DNA of 64,000 nt. Source: Oxalobacteraceae sp. CFBP 13730. GTDB lineage: Bacteria > Pseudomonadota > Gammaproteobacteria > Burkholderiales > Burkholderiaceae_D. A program made the position numbers and the translations under genes. Location of the stretch: the NCBI GenBank assembly GCA_014841835.1, contig JACYUQ010000001.1, positions 558,001 to 622,000 on the forward strand, in the 5' to 3' direction. Shown one piece after another: positions 9,668 to 18,499 of the stretch (position 1 is the stretch's first letter; each line of letters begins with the position of its first letter). Below the pieces are notes generated by a model. That model was given only the letters and a program-made list of their open reading frames with translations, searched no databases and was not told where the DNA came from.

Positions 9668-10237
9668 TCAGAAGCACTGCACCGTGCTGCCACTGCGGTT
9701 GCACAGGCGTCCGGCGCTGTTCACGCTCGAGCTCCCGACCGCGCCGGCGGTGGTGGCACCGGTGGCATCGGTGCACGTGGCGCCGATGCATGGACTTACC
9801 TGGCTGGTCGTTGGCACAACCGGGGTCGGCGCACTGGTGGCTGGTGTGCCCACCGTCGGTGCATTCGGCGACGCGAGGCGCGCTGCACTGTCAATCTGCT
9901 GCTGGACCGAGCGGCGTGCGACTGGCTGCACGCCCTGCTCCTGCTGCGTCTTCGGCGATGGCGTTGGCTGCGGACGCACGTTCTGCGGCGCCGGATGCGT
10001 TGCCGGGTCGATGTCCTTCAGGCGCGATGGTTCCTGGCGGCCGGTGGCTTTTTCTTCCTGGGTTTTCGGCTGCATGTCGATCGGTGCGGCCGGGGTCGAG
10101 GTTTGCTGGCCGTCGAGGGATGGCCGGTACGTCTCGCCCGTGGCGGGCTGACCCTGTGTGGCGCCTGTCGTCTGGGCACTGGCGCTGGCAGCGGCAAAGG
10201 CCAGCAGCATGGCGAGGATGGCGTTGTTCTTGTTCAT
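9668..10237 (-). CDS. Small secreted proline/threonine-rich protein, unknown function
   Basis: 189 residues from ATG 10235-10237, with AGAGG upstream; the protein begins with a clear signal peptide (MNKNNAILAMLLAFAAASASAQ). The mature part is low complexity, rich in Pro, Thr, Gln and Ala (for example TPAAPIDMQPKTQEEKATG), probably disordered. It ends with two cysteine-containing segments, CIGATCTDATGATTAGAVG and RLCNRSGSTVQCF, which could form disulfides. No family recognised. It stands alone between adk and the SDR gene on the same strand. Confidence 0.7.
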   Translation of the reverse strand: MNKNNAILAMLLAFAAASASAQTTGATQGQPATGETYRPSLDGQQTSTPAAPIDMQPKTQEEKATGRQEPSRLKDIDPATHPAPQNVRPQPTPSPKTQQEQGVQPVARRSVQQQIDSAARLASPNAPTVGTPATSAPTPVVPTTSQVSPCIGATCTDATGATTAGAVGSSSVNSAGRLCNRSGSTVQCF

Positions 10238-10356
10238 GGGAAGACCTCTCAGGGTTGTAGACAGATAACTTATTATCGTCTTGCCAACCCGCACACGGCG
10301 CACGGGAAACAATTGCTCACAATTGTACGGCGTAATGACGCTGGCAGGCCTAAATG

Positions 10357-10395
10357 CATCGATCCCGCGCGGGCGGGGCCGGCGCGGGATCGATG
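10357..10395 (-). terminator. Strong hairpin downstream of adk
   Basis: A perfect 14-bp inverted repeat (10357-10370 with 10382-10395) has an 11-nt GC-rich loop and lies 22 nt beyond the adk stop. No T-run of useful length follows on the minus strand, so it may act as a transcript-end stabiliser or a factor-dependent terminator instead of a canonical one. Confidence 0.5.
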
Positions 10396-10416
10396 GGGTG
10401 ATACCGAACGAACGAT

Positions 10417-11088
<672 letters not shown>

Positions 11089-11259
11089 CTAGAAAATAGA
11101 GAAAAGTAAAATGGCGGATAGGGTGATCTTTTTGATATGGCGCAGACTTCGTTGAGACGGAAGTTACCACAAAAGTTGGCGTAAAAGCCAGTCGCAAGCC
11201 GTTGCAGCGAGGATATTTGATCCTGCGCAGATGGCTTTGCTATCCCCTTGTGGCTTGCG

Positions 11260-12012
11260 TCAAGACGTGTAGTGCAGACGCACCCGGGCCAGATCGTCGG
11301 GCGTATCGACGCCCGCTGGCGGTGCGCTGTCCGTGATGTGCACGGCGATCGGCACACCGTGCCACAGCACACGCAACTGCTCCAGGGCCTCGATCGACTC
11401 GAGCGGCGACACCGCCATGGCCGGATAGGCCTGCAAGAATGCATTGCTGTAGGCATACAGGCCGATGTGGCGCAGCGGCGCGTAGCCGGCAGGCAATGAC
11501 TCGAGCGTCTGGGCGAACGCGTCGCGGTGCCAGGGAATGGTGGCGCGCGAGAAATACAGTGCGCGGCCGTTCTTGTCGAGCACGACCTTGACGACGTTCG
11601 GGTTGAATACGTCGGCCGCATCCAGAATCGGATGCGCGCAGGTGGCCATCGGCACGTCGGCGCTGATCCGGGCGGCGCAGGCCGCCAGCAGGCGCGGGTC
11701 GATCAATGGTTCGTCGCCCTGCAGATTGACGACAACGTCATCGGGCGCCAGGCCCAGCACGTGCGCCACCTCGGCAATCCGGTCGGTGCCGGACGGATGA
11801 TCGGCGCGCGTGAGCACGGCGCTCACGCCATGTTCAGCGCAGGCGGCGGCAATGTCGGCGTGGTCGGTCGCAACGATGATCCGGGTCGCGCCCGATTCAC
11901 GGGCACGTTCGGCCACGCGCACCACCATCGGCTTGCCGCCCAGATCGGCCAGCGGCTTGTTCGGCAGGCGGGTCGACGCCAGGCGCGCCGGGATGATGAC
12001 GGTAAAGTTCAT
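11260..12012 (-). CDS. kdsB: 3-deoxy-manno-octulosonate cytidylyltransferase
   Basis: 250 residues, normal length. It activates Kdo with CTP to give CMP-Kdo for the lipopolysaccharide inner core. Nucleotidyltransferase motifs are clear: [16 protein letters not shown] at the N-terminus, [14 protein letters not shown], and [10 protein letters not shown] with the metal-binding Asp. It lies 9 nt after the Trm112-family gene and close behind lpxK, so two LPS steps are co-transcribed. Confidence 0.96.
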   Translation of the reverse strand: MNFTVIIPARLASTRLPNKPLADLGGKPMVVRVAERARESGATRIIVATDHADIAAACAEHGVSAVLTRADHPSGTDRIAEVAHVLGLAPDDVVVNLQGDEPLIDPRLLAACAARISADVPMATCAHPILDAADVFNPNVVKVVLDKNGRALYFSRATIPWHRDAFAQTLESLPAGYAPLRHIGLYAYSNAFLQAYPAMAVSPLESIEALEQLRVLWHGVPIAVHITDSAPPAGVDTPDDLARVRLHYTS

Positions 12013-12021
12013 GCAGGCCGA

Positions 12022-12192
12022 TCAGACAGGCTCGATCTTGCGCGCCTGGTCGGCCCACATGATCGGGATGCCGTCGCGGATCGGATAGGCGAGACGGTCG
12101 GCGCGGCAGGTCAGCTCCTGCGCCTTCTTGTCGAGTTCAAGCGGACCCTTGCACAACGGGCAGACCAGGATATCAAGCAGGCGAGCGTCCAC
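12022..12192 (-). CDS. Trm112/YcaR family small zinc-finger-like protein
   Basis: 56 residues from GTG 12190-12192; GGAGAA seven bases upstream supports this non-ATG start. The sequence begins [20 protein letters not shown], with CPLC as one half of the family's zinc-ribbon-like site. A later Cys (LTCRADR) follows and the typical PIRDGIPIM segment is present. In eukaryotes and archaea Trm112 activates methyltransferases; in bacteria the family commonly sits between lpxK and kdsB, as here, with no settled role. The start overlaps the lpxK end by 20 nt. Confidence 0.9.
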   Translation of the reverse strand: MDARLLDILVCPLCKGPLELDKKAQELTCRADRLAYPIRDGIPIMWADQARKIEPV

Positions 12193-13207
12193 GACATTTC
12201 TCCACGATTTGTTCAGCCAGCGCAGGGTCGAGCTGCGCCGTCACAGGCACGACCCACAAGCGCGGATCGTCCTTCAGATGTTCAAGTTGCCGACATTTTA
12301 CTGCATCCTTCTCCGTGATCAGGATGATCTCGGCGTCCAGAGCGGCGAACGGGTCGTCCAGGAAATCATGATGGTCCGGCAAGGCCAGTTCGCCAGGCGC
12401 GAGGCCGGCCGCGCGCAGCATCGCGAAGAAGCGCCCCGGATTGCCGATGCCGGCTGCGGCGACGAGGCGTTTGGCGCGCAGATCGGCCAGCGGCACGCGT
12501 GCGCCACCGTTCAGCGGTTCGGCATACTGGCCCGACAGCAGCATGCGGTACGGTGCGCCGCCAACGGCCCGGGCCAGCGCGGGCGTGATCTCGGGGACAT
12601 TGACCACGGTGAAATCACGGCGACGCGATGGCGATTCGCGCAGCGGCCCGGCCGGCAGCAGCCAGCCATTGCCCACGCCACGGCCGTCGAACAGGACAAT
12701 CTCGATGTCGCGCGCCAGCGCGTAGTGCTGCAGGCCATCGTCGGTGATGAGGACGTCGACGTCCGGGTGCGCCGCCAGCAGCGCCCTGCCCGCCTCGGCG
12801 CGCTGGCGGCCGATGACGACCGGGCAGCCGGTGCGCTGGGCGATCAGGAGCGGCTCGTCGCCCACGACGCGCGGATCGGAATGCGGCGTGACGGCCCGCG
12901 GCGCCCCATCCTTGCCAGCAGCGCCACCGTGACCGCGCGAAATGATGCCCGGCTGCATGCCTGCCGCGCGCAGGGCCTCAGCCAGCCAGATCGTCAGCGG
13001 CGTCTTGCCTGTGCCACCAATAAAGATGTTGCCGACAACGATGACGGGCACGGGCAACCGCTTTGACGCTTTGAGGCCGGACTGGAACAGCCGGCGGCGC
13101 ACGGCGGCCAGCGTCCCGAACAGCAGCGCCACCGGCAGCAGCGCGACCGCAAGTGGTCCGCGCCGCAGCCACGCACGGGTCAGGGTTGTTTCGAGGGAAG
13201 ATGCCAT
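12173..13207 (-). CDS. lpxK: Tetraacyldisaccharide 4'-kinase
   Basis: 344 residues. Phosphorylates the 4' position of the lipid A disaccharide precursor at the inner face of the membrane. The N-terminal hydrophobic segment ([18 protein letters not shown]) is the membrane anchor. The P-loop is the characteristic GGTGKTP variant ([18 protein letters not shown]), and SRGHGG and [11 protein letters not shown] follow. The ATG overlaps nothing upstream; exbD ends 39 nt before it. Its 3' end overlaps the Trm112 gene. Confidence 0.96.
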   Translation of the reverse strand: MASSLETTLTRAWLRRGPLAVALLPVALLFGTLAAVRRRLFQSGLKASKRLPVPVIVVGNIFIGGTGKTPLTIWLAEALRAAGMQPGIISRGHGGAAGKDGAPRAVTPHSDPRVVGDEPLLIAQRTGCPVVIGRQRAEAGRALLAAHPDVDVLITDDGLQHYALARDIEIVLFDGRGVGNGWLLPAGPLRESPSRRRDFTVVNVPEITPALARAVGGAPYRMLLSGQYAEPLNGGARVPLADLRAKRLVAAAGIGNPGRFFAMLRAAGLAPGELALPDHHDFLDDPFAALDAEIILITEKDAVKCRQLEHLKDDPRLWVVPVTAQLDPALAEQIVEKCRGRSPA

Positions 13208-13246
13208 GCGGGAGAATGCCGGCCCGCTTGAGGCGGGCCGGTGAGG

Positions 13247-13687
13247 TTACTTGCCAGTGCCGGTCTGGGCAGCGAAGGTCAGCTTGTCGTAGCCGGCCAC
13301 GCGCGCTGCTTCCAGCACATTGATCACCATCTGGTGCATCGCAAACTGGTCGGCGTTGACGATGACGACCGGGCTGGCCACTACCTGGCCATCGGGCGTG
13401 CGCGCCGCCGTTTTCATGTCCTGCGCCAGGCCTGCCACGCTGGTAAATGCCACGGGCGTGTTATTGACCGTGTAGTTGCCCTTGGCGTCGACCGTGACAT
13501 TGATTTCGAACGGCTTTTGCGCCTGCTTGTCGGCCTCGGCCGTCGGCAAGGTGATCTGCAGCTCGGTGAACTTGCTGTAGGTGGTCGAGACCATCAAAAA
13601 GATCAGGACCACGAGCAGCACGTCGATGAACGGGATCAGGTTGATCTCCGGATCCTCACGCTTGCGGCCACGGCGAAAGTCCATCAT
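13247..13687 (-). CDS. exbD: Biopolymer transport protein ExbD/TolR family
   Basis: 146 residues with one membrane helix (INLIPFIDVLLVVLIFLMVSTTY) holding the key Asp (FIDVLLV) that carries protons in TonB/Tol motors, and a periplasmic domain. It pairs with the ExbB-like gene, whose stop overlaps its start (ATG at 13685-13687, stop at 13684-13686). ExbD energises TonB-dependent uptake or, as TolR, outer-membrane constriction. No tonB or tolA is adjacent, so which system it drives is open. The TonB-dependent receptor at 27.5-29.5 kb is one possible client. Confidence 0.9.
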   Translation of the reverse strand: MMDFRRGRKREDPEINLIPFIDVLLVVLIFLMVSTTYSKFTELQITLPTAEADKQAQKPFEINVTVDAKGNYTVNNTPVAFTSVAGLAQDMKTAARTPDGQVVASPVVIVNADQFAMHQMVINVLEAARVAGYDKLTFAAQTGTGK

Positions 13688-14292
13688 TTGCGGGCACCAT
13701 GGACGACGTCGACAAATTTCACGGCCTGCAGTTCCATGTCGACGATATAGGTGTCGACCAGGTTGCGGAAGTGGCGGTAGGCGACCAGCGCTGGCATCGC
13801 AATGGCCAGGCCGAAACCGGTGTTGTACAGCGCCACCGAAATGCCGTGCGCCAGTTGCGCCGGGTTATTGCCGCCGGTCGGGGCCGAGGCGCCGAAGATC
13901 TCGATCATGCCGACGACCGTGCCGAACAGACCCATCAGCGGCGCGAGCGAGGCGATGGTGCCGAGCGTGGTCAGGAAACGTTCGAGGTTCTGGGCCACAC
14001 CGCGGCCGGCTTCCTCGATCGACTCCTTCATCACGTCGCGCGGCGCATCGACATTACGCAGTGCAGCCGCCAGCACGGTGCCGAGCGGCGAATTCTGTTC
14101 CAGCTTGTTGATGACGTCCGGCGTGGCCTTGCCCGTGTGGTGCACACGGATGACTTCGTCGAGCAGATTGCGGGGAAGAATTTTCTCGCGGCGCAGCGTG
14201 ATCAGGCGTTCGACGATGAGAGCGACGGCAACGATCGACGCGAACAGCAGGAACCAGATAGGCCAGCCTGCGGCTTGAAAGATGGCGAGCAA
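13684..14292 (-). CDS. exbB: MotA/TolQ/ExbB family proton channel protein
   Basis: 202 residues with three membrane helices: one at the N-terminus (PIWFLLFASIVAVALIVERL) and two in the second half (GTIASLAPLMGLFGTVVGMI and GFGLAIAMPALVAYRHF). The conserved TLGTIASLAPLMGLFGTV segment is typical. It forms the proton channel with the ExbD-like protein encoded next. It is first in the leftward row and its promoter must lie within or beside the repeat array on its right. Confidence 0.92.
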   Translation of the reverse strand: MLAIFQAAGWPIWFLLFASIVAVALIVERLITLRREKILPRNLLDEVIRVHHTGKATPDVINKLEQNSPLGTVLAAALRNVDAPRDVMKESIEEAGRGVAQNLERFLTTLGTIASLAPLMGLFGTVVGMIEIFGASAPTGGNNPAQLAHGISVALYNTGFGLAIAMPALVAYRHFRNLVDTYIVDMELQAVKFVDVVHGARK

Positions 14293-14361
14293 GAGATACT
14301 CCTGAGAGGATAAAAGTCAATCCGGCAATGTAGCAAGTTGGCAGCGAAGCAGCAAGTAGAG

Positions 14362-15232
14362 TTCTGCACACCTTCTGTGGATAAAATTGTGCGCAACGCG
14401 CTTGCGGGCATACGAGTGTGTTGATTTCAAAGGGCTTTCTGCGCCTGCGCAAGAAAATGGCAGTCTCAGGACTTGGTGCCAGTGCGCAGTGGCACCATGG
14501 CTTTTTCGACAACGATGGCGCAAACGCCTGTAGTTGCGAACACATTCTGTGGACAAAATTGTGCGCAAGCAGCCCTAACAAGTCATAAGTCATTGATTTC
14601 ATAGGACTTGGTCGGCACGCCTGTTTTGAAGGCAGTATATCGACAGAATGATCGCGCCAGCGGGTGATGTAGTTCCGCACACTTATTGTGGACAAAATTG
14701 TGCGCAAGCCACCATTTATGACACTAAGCCTTTGATTTCAATCAGTATTGGCGAACCGCTTAAAATTTGAGCATAGGGGCTGATTATCCAATTAAACCTG
14801 CCCTGATTCGCCGTGTTGCCGTGTTTATTTGGCCTTCTCACCCGCTGTGCTTCGAATATTCACACTGTGCACACTTTGTGTGGATAAGAGTGTGAGGAAG
14901 CGTCAAGTTAGTACGCTAAGTGCTTGATTCTATTGGAACGACGCCGTACTGCTTTAAAAGCAGGCAGCACCATCCAGAACGGTCGTGCCAACCGATAGCG
15001 CAGCGCCGGTCCGCAAAACGACCCGAACAGTGCGTCATCATGTGTGCACAGATTCTGTGGACAACTTTGTGATCAAGCACGCCACAAACGACCTAAGTCA
15101 TTGTTTTGTAATAAATCCAGGCACGCTGCCCAATCCGCGCGCAGTAACGGGTCTTATGCAGGAGTTCCCCACAGTTTGTGTGGATAAACCGCTCTCAAAC
15201 GACATTACCAATCCCTCAAGCCGTTGATTTCA
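14362..15232 (+). repeat. Array of six composite repeats with DnaA-box-like cores, non-coding
   Basis: The ~1.06-kb gap between exbB and xseA has no credible gene but holds six copies of one unit. Each unit has three parts. The 5' 9-mer is TTCTGCACA, TTGCGAACA, TTCCGCACA, CTGTGCACA, GTGTGCACA or TTCCCCACA. After exactly 5 nt comes TGTGGATAA or TGTGGACAA, at 14376, 14548, 14687, 14879, 15056 and 15179. After exactly 36 more nt comes TTGATTTCA or a variant, at 14421, 14593, 14732, 14924, 15101 and 15224. TGTGGATAA is the complement of the consensus DnaA box TTATCCACA, and TGTGGACAA that of the TTGTCCACA variant. The two 9-mers form an imperfect dyad. Unit-to-unit distance varies from 123 to 192 nt and the filler is not conserved. 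Confidence 0.85.
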
Positions 15233-15321
15233 AACACAATTCAATAGATTGCATTGAAAAGCAGCAATAATCGGTGGTTGCCGGCGGTGCGCGACTGACA
15301 GAAAACGCTGCGTCGGGCGGA

Positions 15322-15327
15322 TATAAT
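15322..15327 (+). promoter_or_regulatory. Perfect -10 element of the xseA promoter
   Basis: TATAAT lies 30 nt before the xseA start codon, implying a leader of only about 20-25 nt. The -35 region is poor (CTGACA at 15295-15300 is too far at 21 nt). The last repeat unit of the array ends about 90 nt upstream. Confidence 0.5.
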
Positions 15328-15356
15328 CCCCCCTCCCCGATTTTTCGCGACCCACC

Positions 15357-16718
15357 ATGCTCCCGACCAGTGACGCCGATTCCGCCTACGCTCCCCCCGC
15401 CGTTCTGAGCGTCACTGCGCTGAACCAGCAGGTGGCGCGCCTGCTCGAGCGTACGTTTCCACTGACGTGGATCGGCGGCGAAATTTCCAATTTCACGCGC
15501 GCGGCGTCGGGCCACTGGTATTTCACGCTCAAGGATGACGCGGCCCAGGTGCGCGCTGTCATGTTCCGTGGCCGCGCGCAGTCGGCCGGCTTCATCCCGC
15601 GTGAAGGCGACAAGGTCGAGGTGCGCGCCCTCGTGACGCTGTACGGCGCGCGCGGCGACTACCAGATCAATGTCGAGGCCATCCGGCGCGCCGGCGTGGG
15701 CCAGTTGTACGAGGCGTTCTTGCGCCTGAAGGAAAAGCTGGCCGCGCAGGGCATGTTCGACGCCGACCGCAAGCGCGCACTGCCGTTGTTCCCGCGCAGC
15801 ATCGGCATCGTCACCAGCCCCGGCGCCGCTGCGCTGCGCGATGTGCTCACCGCCCTGCGCCGGCGCGCGCCGCATGTGCGCGTGGTGCTCTACCCCACGC
15901 CGGTCCAGGGCCAGTTCGCTGCCGACAAGATTGCCGAGGCGATCATGACGGCTTCACGCCGGGGCGAAGTCGACGTGCTGCTGGTGTGTCGCGGCGGCGG
16001 CTCGATCGAAGACCTGTGGAGTTTTAACGAAGAATGCGTGGCGCGCGCGATCGATGCCTGCGCCATTCCCGTGGTATCGGGCGTTGGCCACGAAACCGAC
16101 GTCACCATTGCCGACTTCGCCGCCGACGTGCGCGCCGCGACGCCGACGGCCGCTGCCGAACTGGCTGCTACGCCGCGCGCCGACTGGCTCGCGTCGCTGC
16201 ACGGCGACGCGCTCGACCTGCAGCGCGCGATGGACCGCCGCCTGTCGGACGCCAGCCAGGGTCTGGATAACCTGAGTCGTCGCCTGTTGAGCCCATCAGC
16301 GCAGATCGGCCACCAGCGCCTGAAACTGCTGGCACTGGCCACAGCCATGACGCACGCTGTCAAACTGCCCGTCAACCGCCAGGGACTGGTGCTGGCGCAA
16401 TTGCAGCAGCGCTGGAGCCGGCACCGGCCCGACATGCGTGCACTGCGGGCGCAGCTGGCATCGGATGGGCGTCATCTGCATACCAGTCTGCGCAACAACC
16501 TCAAGGGCCGCCGCGATGCGTTGATGGGCCTGGCGGCGCAGCTCGAACTGCTCAATCCGCAGCGCACGCTCGAGCGCGGCTACGCCATCGTGCGCGATGG
16601 CAAAGGCCAGATCGTGCGCGACCCGGCGCAGATCCACGCACGCGACACGCTGCACATCCGCCTGGCCGATGGCAGCGCCGAGGTTGGTGTAGCGCGGGTG
16701 CAGAGCGTGCTCGAGTAA
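15357..16718 (+). CDS. xseA: Exodeoxyribonuclease VII large subunit
   Basis: 453 residues. Catalytic subunit of ExoVII, which degrades single-stranded DNA to oligonucleotides with the small subunit XseB (not in the window). The N-terminal OB-fold ([37 protein letters not shown]) is followed by the nuclease core, with [26 protein letters not shown] and [17 protein letters not shown]. The C-terminal coiled coil and LERGYAIV closing motif are present. The start has no strong ribosome-binding site. sodB follows 110 nt downstream. Confidence 0.95.
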   Translation: MLPTSDADSAYAPPAVLSVTALNQQVARLLERTFPLTWIGGEISNFTRAASGHWYFTLKDDAAQVRAVMFRGRAQSAGFIPREGDKVEVRALVTLYGARGDYQINVEAIRRAGVGQLYEAFLRLKEKLAAQGMFDADRKRALPLFPRSIGIVTSPGAAALRDVLTALRRRAPHVRVVLYPTPVQGQFAADKIAEAIMTASRRGEVDVLLVCRGGGSIEDLWSFNEECVARAIDACAIPVVSGVGHETDVTIADFAADVRAATPTAAAELAATPRADWLASLHGDALDLQRAMDRRLSDASQGLDNLSRRLLSPSAQIGHQRLKLLALATAMTHAVKLPVNRQGLVLAQLQQRWSRHRPDMRALRAQLASDGRHLHTSLRNNLKGRRDALMGLAAQLELLNPQRTLERGYAIVRDGKGQIVRDPAQIHARDTLHIRLADGSAEVGVARVQSVLE

Positions 16719-16828
16719 CGAATCCTGTCTGGCAGGAAAGAGAATGCAGTCATGCAATATTGCTGCAGCCGGTTTAGAATAGCGCCGCTATCAGAACTGC
16801 AACCTTTCCAACCCAACAAGGATTTATC

Positions 16829-17404
16829 ATGGAACACACCCTGCCAGCACTGCCGTATGCCAAGGATGCCCTGCAACCGCACATCTCGGCCGAGACTCTG
16901 GAATACCACCACGGCAAGCATCACCAGACCTACGTGACCAACTTGAATAACCTGATCAAGGGCACCGAGTTCGAAGAAATGCCACTGGAAGAGATCGTCA
17001 AGAAGTCGTCGGGCGGCGTGTTCAACAATTCGGCGCAGGTCTGGAACCACACCTTCTTCTGGCACTGCATGACCCCGAACGGCGCCGCACCGAGCGGCAA
17101 GGCGCTGGACGCAATCAATGCCAAATGGGGTTCGGTCGAGAAGTTCAAGGAAGAGTTCAACAAATCGGCACTGGGAAACTTCGGCTCGGGCTGGACCTGG
17201 CTGGTGCAAAAGGCCGACGGCAGCGTCGACATCGTCAACACGTCGAACGCCGCCACGCCGCTGACCACGACCGACAAGCCGCTGCTGACGGCCGACGTCT
17301 GGGAACACGCGTACTACATCGACTACCGCAATGCGCGCGCGAAGTTCCTGGAAGCGTTCTGGAACGTTGCCAACTGGGACTTCGTCAACCAGAACATGGC
17401 TTGA
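16829..17404 (+). CDS. sodB: Superoxide dismutase, iron type
   Basis: 191 residues, cytoplasmic, dismutes superoxide to hydrogen peroxide and oxygen. Metal ligands are visible: the first His in [13 protein letters not shown], the second in [11 protein letters not shown], and Asp/His in [11 protein letters not shown]. The pattern [17 protein letters not shown] with GSGWTWLV is that of Fe-SODs. AAGGA precedes ATG 16829, and a TAGAAT -10-like element lies near 16775. A 10-bp hairpin follows the gene. Confidence 0.96.
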   Translation: MEHTLPALPYAKDALQPHISAETLEYHHGKHHQTYVTNLNNLIKGTEFEEMPLEEIVKKSSGGVFNNSAQVWNHTFFWHCMTPNGAAPSGKALDAINAKWGSVEKFKEEFNKSALGNFGSGWTWLVQKADGSVDIVNTSNAATPLTTTDKPLLTADVWEHAYYIDYRNARAKFLEAFWNVANWDFVNQNMA

Positions 17405-17452
17405 AATAACTGAGTCACCCAATGTCACGTGCGCTCCGGCGTGACGCTTTGC

Positions 17453-17476
17453 AACGGCCCGCGCATGCGGGCCGTT
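17453..17476 (+). terminator. Hairpin terminator after sodB
   Basis: A perfect 10-bp stem AACGGCCCGC/GCGGGCCGTT with a GCAT loop starts about 49 nt after the sodB stop. Only a short T stretch follows, so termination strength is moderate. The convergent gene on the other strand ends at 17490 and may share it. Confidence 0.6.
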
Positions 17477-17489
17477 TGCATGCCGGCGT

Positions 17490-18275
17490 TCAGTCTCCGC
17501 CGCCGCCACCGCCGCCGCAACCACTGCCGCCGCCATCGCCACCATCGCTTCCGCCGCCGTGGCAGGTGAGGTCGGCGCCGCAGTCGCGCAACCCGTGGTC
17601 GTTGCCACCATCGCCGACGTAATAGGTGCCCGATCCGGAGTCCAGTCCCCGTTTTTCTCGCAGGGCTGAAGCGTAGTCTGCCTGACTGATCAGGTTCGCC
17701 AGCAGCAGCGCCCGCAGTGTCAGCTGGGGGTGCGGCCGTGCGCCCCCGGTCATCCTGCCGTTCGCATCCAGACGGCGATACACGATGTCATCGTCCTGCA
17801 GCGCGTAGCCATGACCATGTGGCATACGCAACGTGGCATCAAGTTGGAACAACGCTGGCAAGCCCCGTACCCGCGAGCGCGCGCTTTCGTGTTCACGGCA
17901 GCCCACGAGCACGCGCGGCAGTGCCAGCGCATCGAGTCTGGCGTAGGGCAGATGCTCGATCGGCTTGCCGAAGTGGCGGCGACAGAACTGATCCAGATTC
18001 GCGGCATCCCATGCCATCCATGCATGCCAGACGGAGTCGGCGGCCAGCGACGGCAACGCGCACGGCTCGCGCCGGTCAGCGGCGACCTCGAAAAAGCGCA
18101 TCAATCCAGTTGCTGCTTGCGTGAAAAAAAGCGCGCTGTCCGGCATGCCTGGAAAATCTTTCCCGCTATTGCGCTGCCAGAACGGAAACAGACCAGGCGA
18201 AAGATCCTCCAGCTGCGAACGGTAGCTAGACTGCCGGATATGCCGCAGCACGCGTACTTTGACGACCAGGTTCAT
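17490..18275 (-). CDS. Glycine-rich-domain (GRDP/DUF1399-like) protein with Cys/Gly-rich tail
   Basis: 261 residues from ATG 18273-18275 (GGAAAA upstream; an in-frame TTG 12 nt earlier lacks a binding site). The core segment SVWHAWMAWDAANLDQFCRRHFG followed by IEHLPY resembles the WH...FC..hFG...H.P signature of glycine-rich-domain proteins, known mainly from plants but with bacterial members. The last about 30 residues are almost only Gly, Asp, Ser and three spaced Cys (DCGADLTCHGGG ... SGCGGGGGGD). No signal peptide or membrane helix, so it is probably cytoplasmic. Function unknown; the family call is from motif memory. It is convergent with sodB and divergent from the amylase. Confidence 0.6.
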   Translation of the reverse strand: MNLVVKVRVLRHIRQSSYRSQLEDLSPGLFPFWQRNSGKDFPGMPDSALFFTQAATGLMRFFEVAADRREPCALPSLAADSVWHAWMAWDAANLDQFCRRHFGKPIEHLPYARLDALALPRVLVGCREHESARSRVRGLPALFQLDATLRMPHGHGYALQDDDIVYRRLDANGRMTGGARPHPQLTLRALLLANLISQADYASALREKRGLDSGSGTYYVGDGGNDHGLRDCGADLTCHGGGSDGGDGGGSGCGGGGGGGD

Positions 18276-18499
18276 GGCGTTTTCCAAGGGTGTCAGGACG
18301 TGGTTGGATGACCGGGATCTTCGACGACGGATCGGTATTCGTCAAGTCGGACGCCGCCATGCCCAGGCTGCATGCGTCTGAAGCAAGTCTGAATCTACGC
18401 CCTGACGTTCCGTGATAATTTCCGCCATAGCAACATTGGACACGCAGTACATCCGCCATGTGGTCATTATCGTCAACGCGTCACAACCTGGGAATCAAC

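Noticed and set aside
14054..14707. Minus-strand open frame of about 217 residues across the repeat array, with repeated MRTILSTE-type peptide
   Set aside because: The repeated peptide is only the translation of the DNA repeat; no binding site or domain, and it runs into exbB in another frame.
14362..15232. CRISPR array
   Set aside because: Repeated units are diverged, spaced irregularly (123-192 nt), lack uniform spacers and have no cas genes near; better described as a fixed-geometry protein-binding array.
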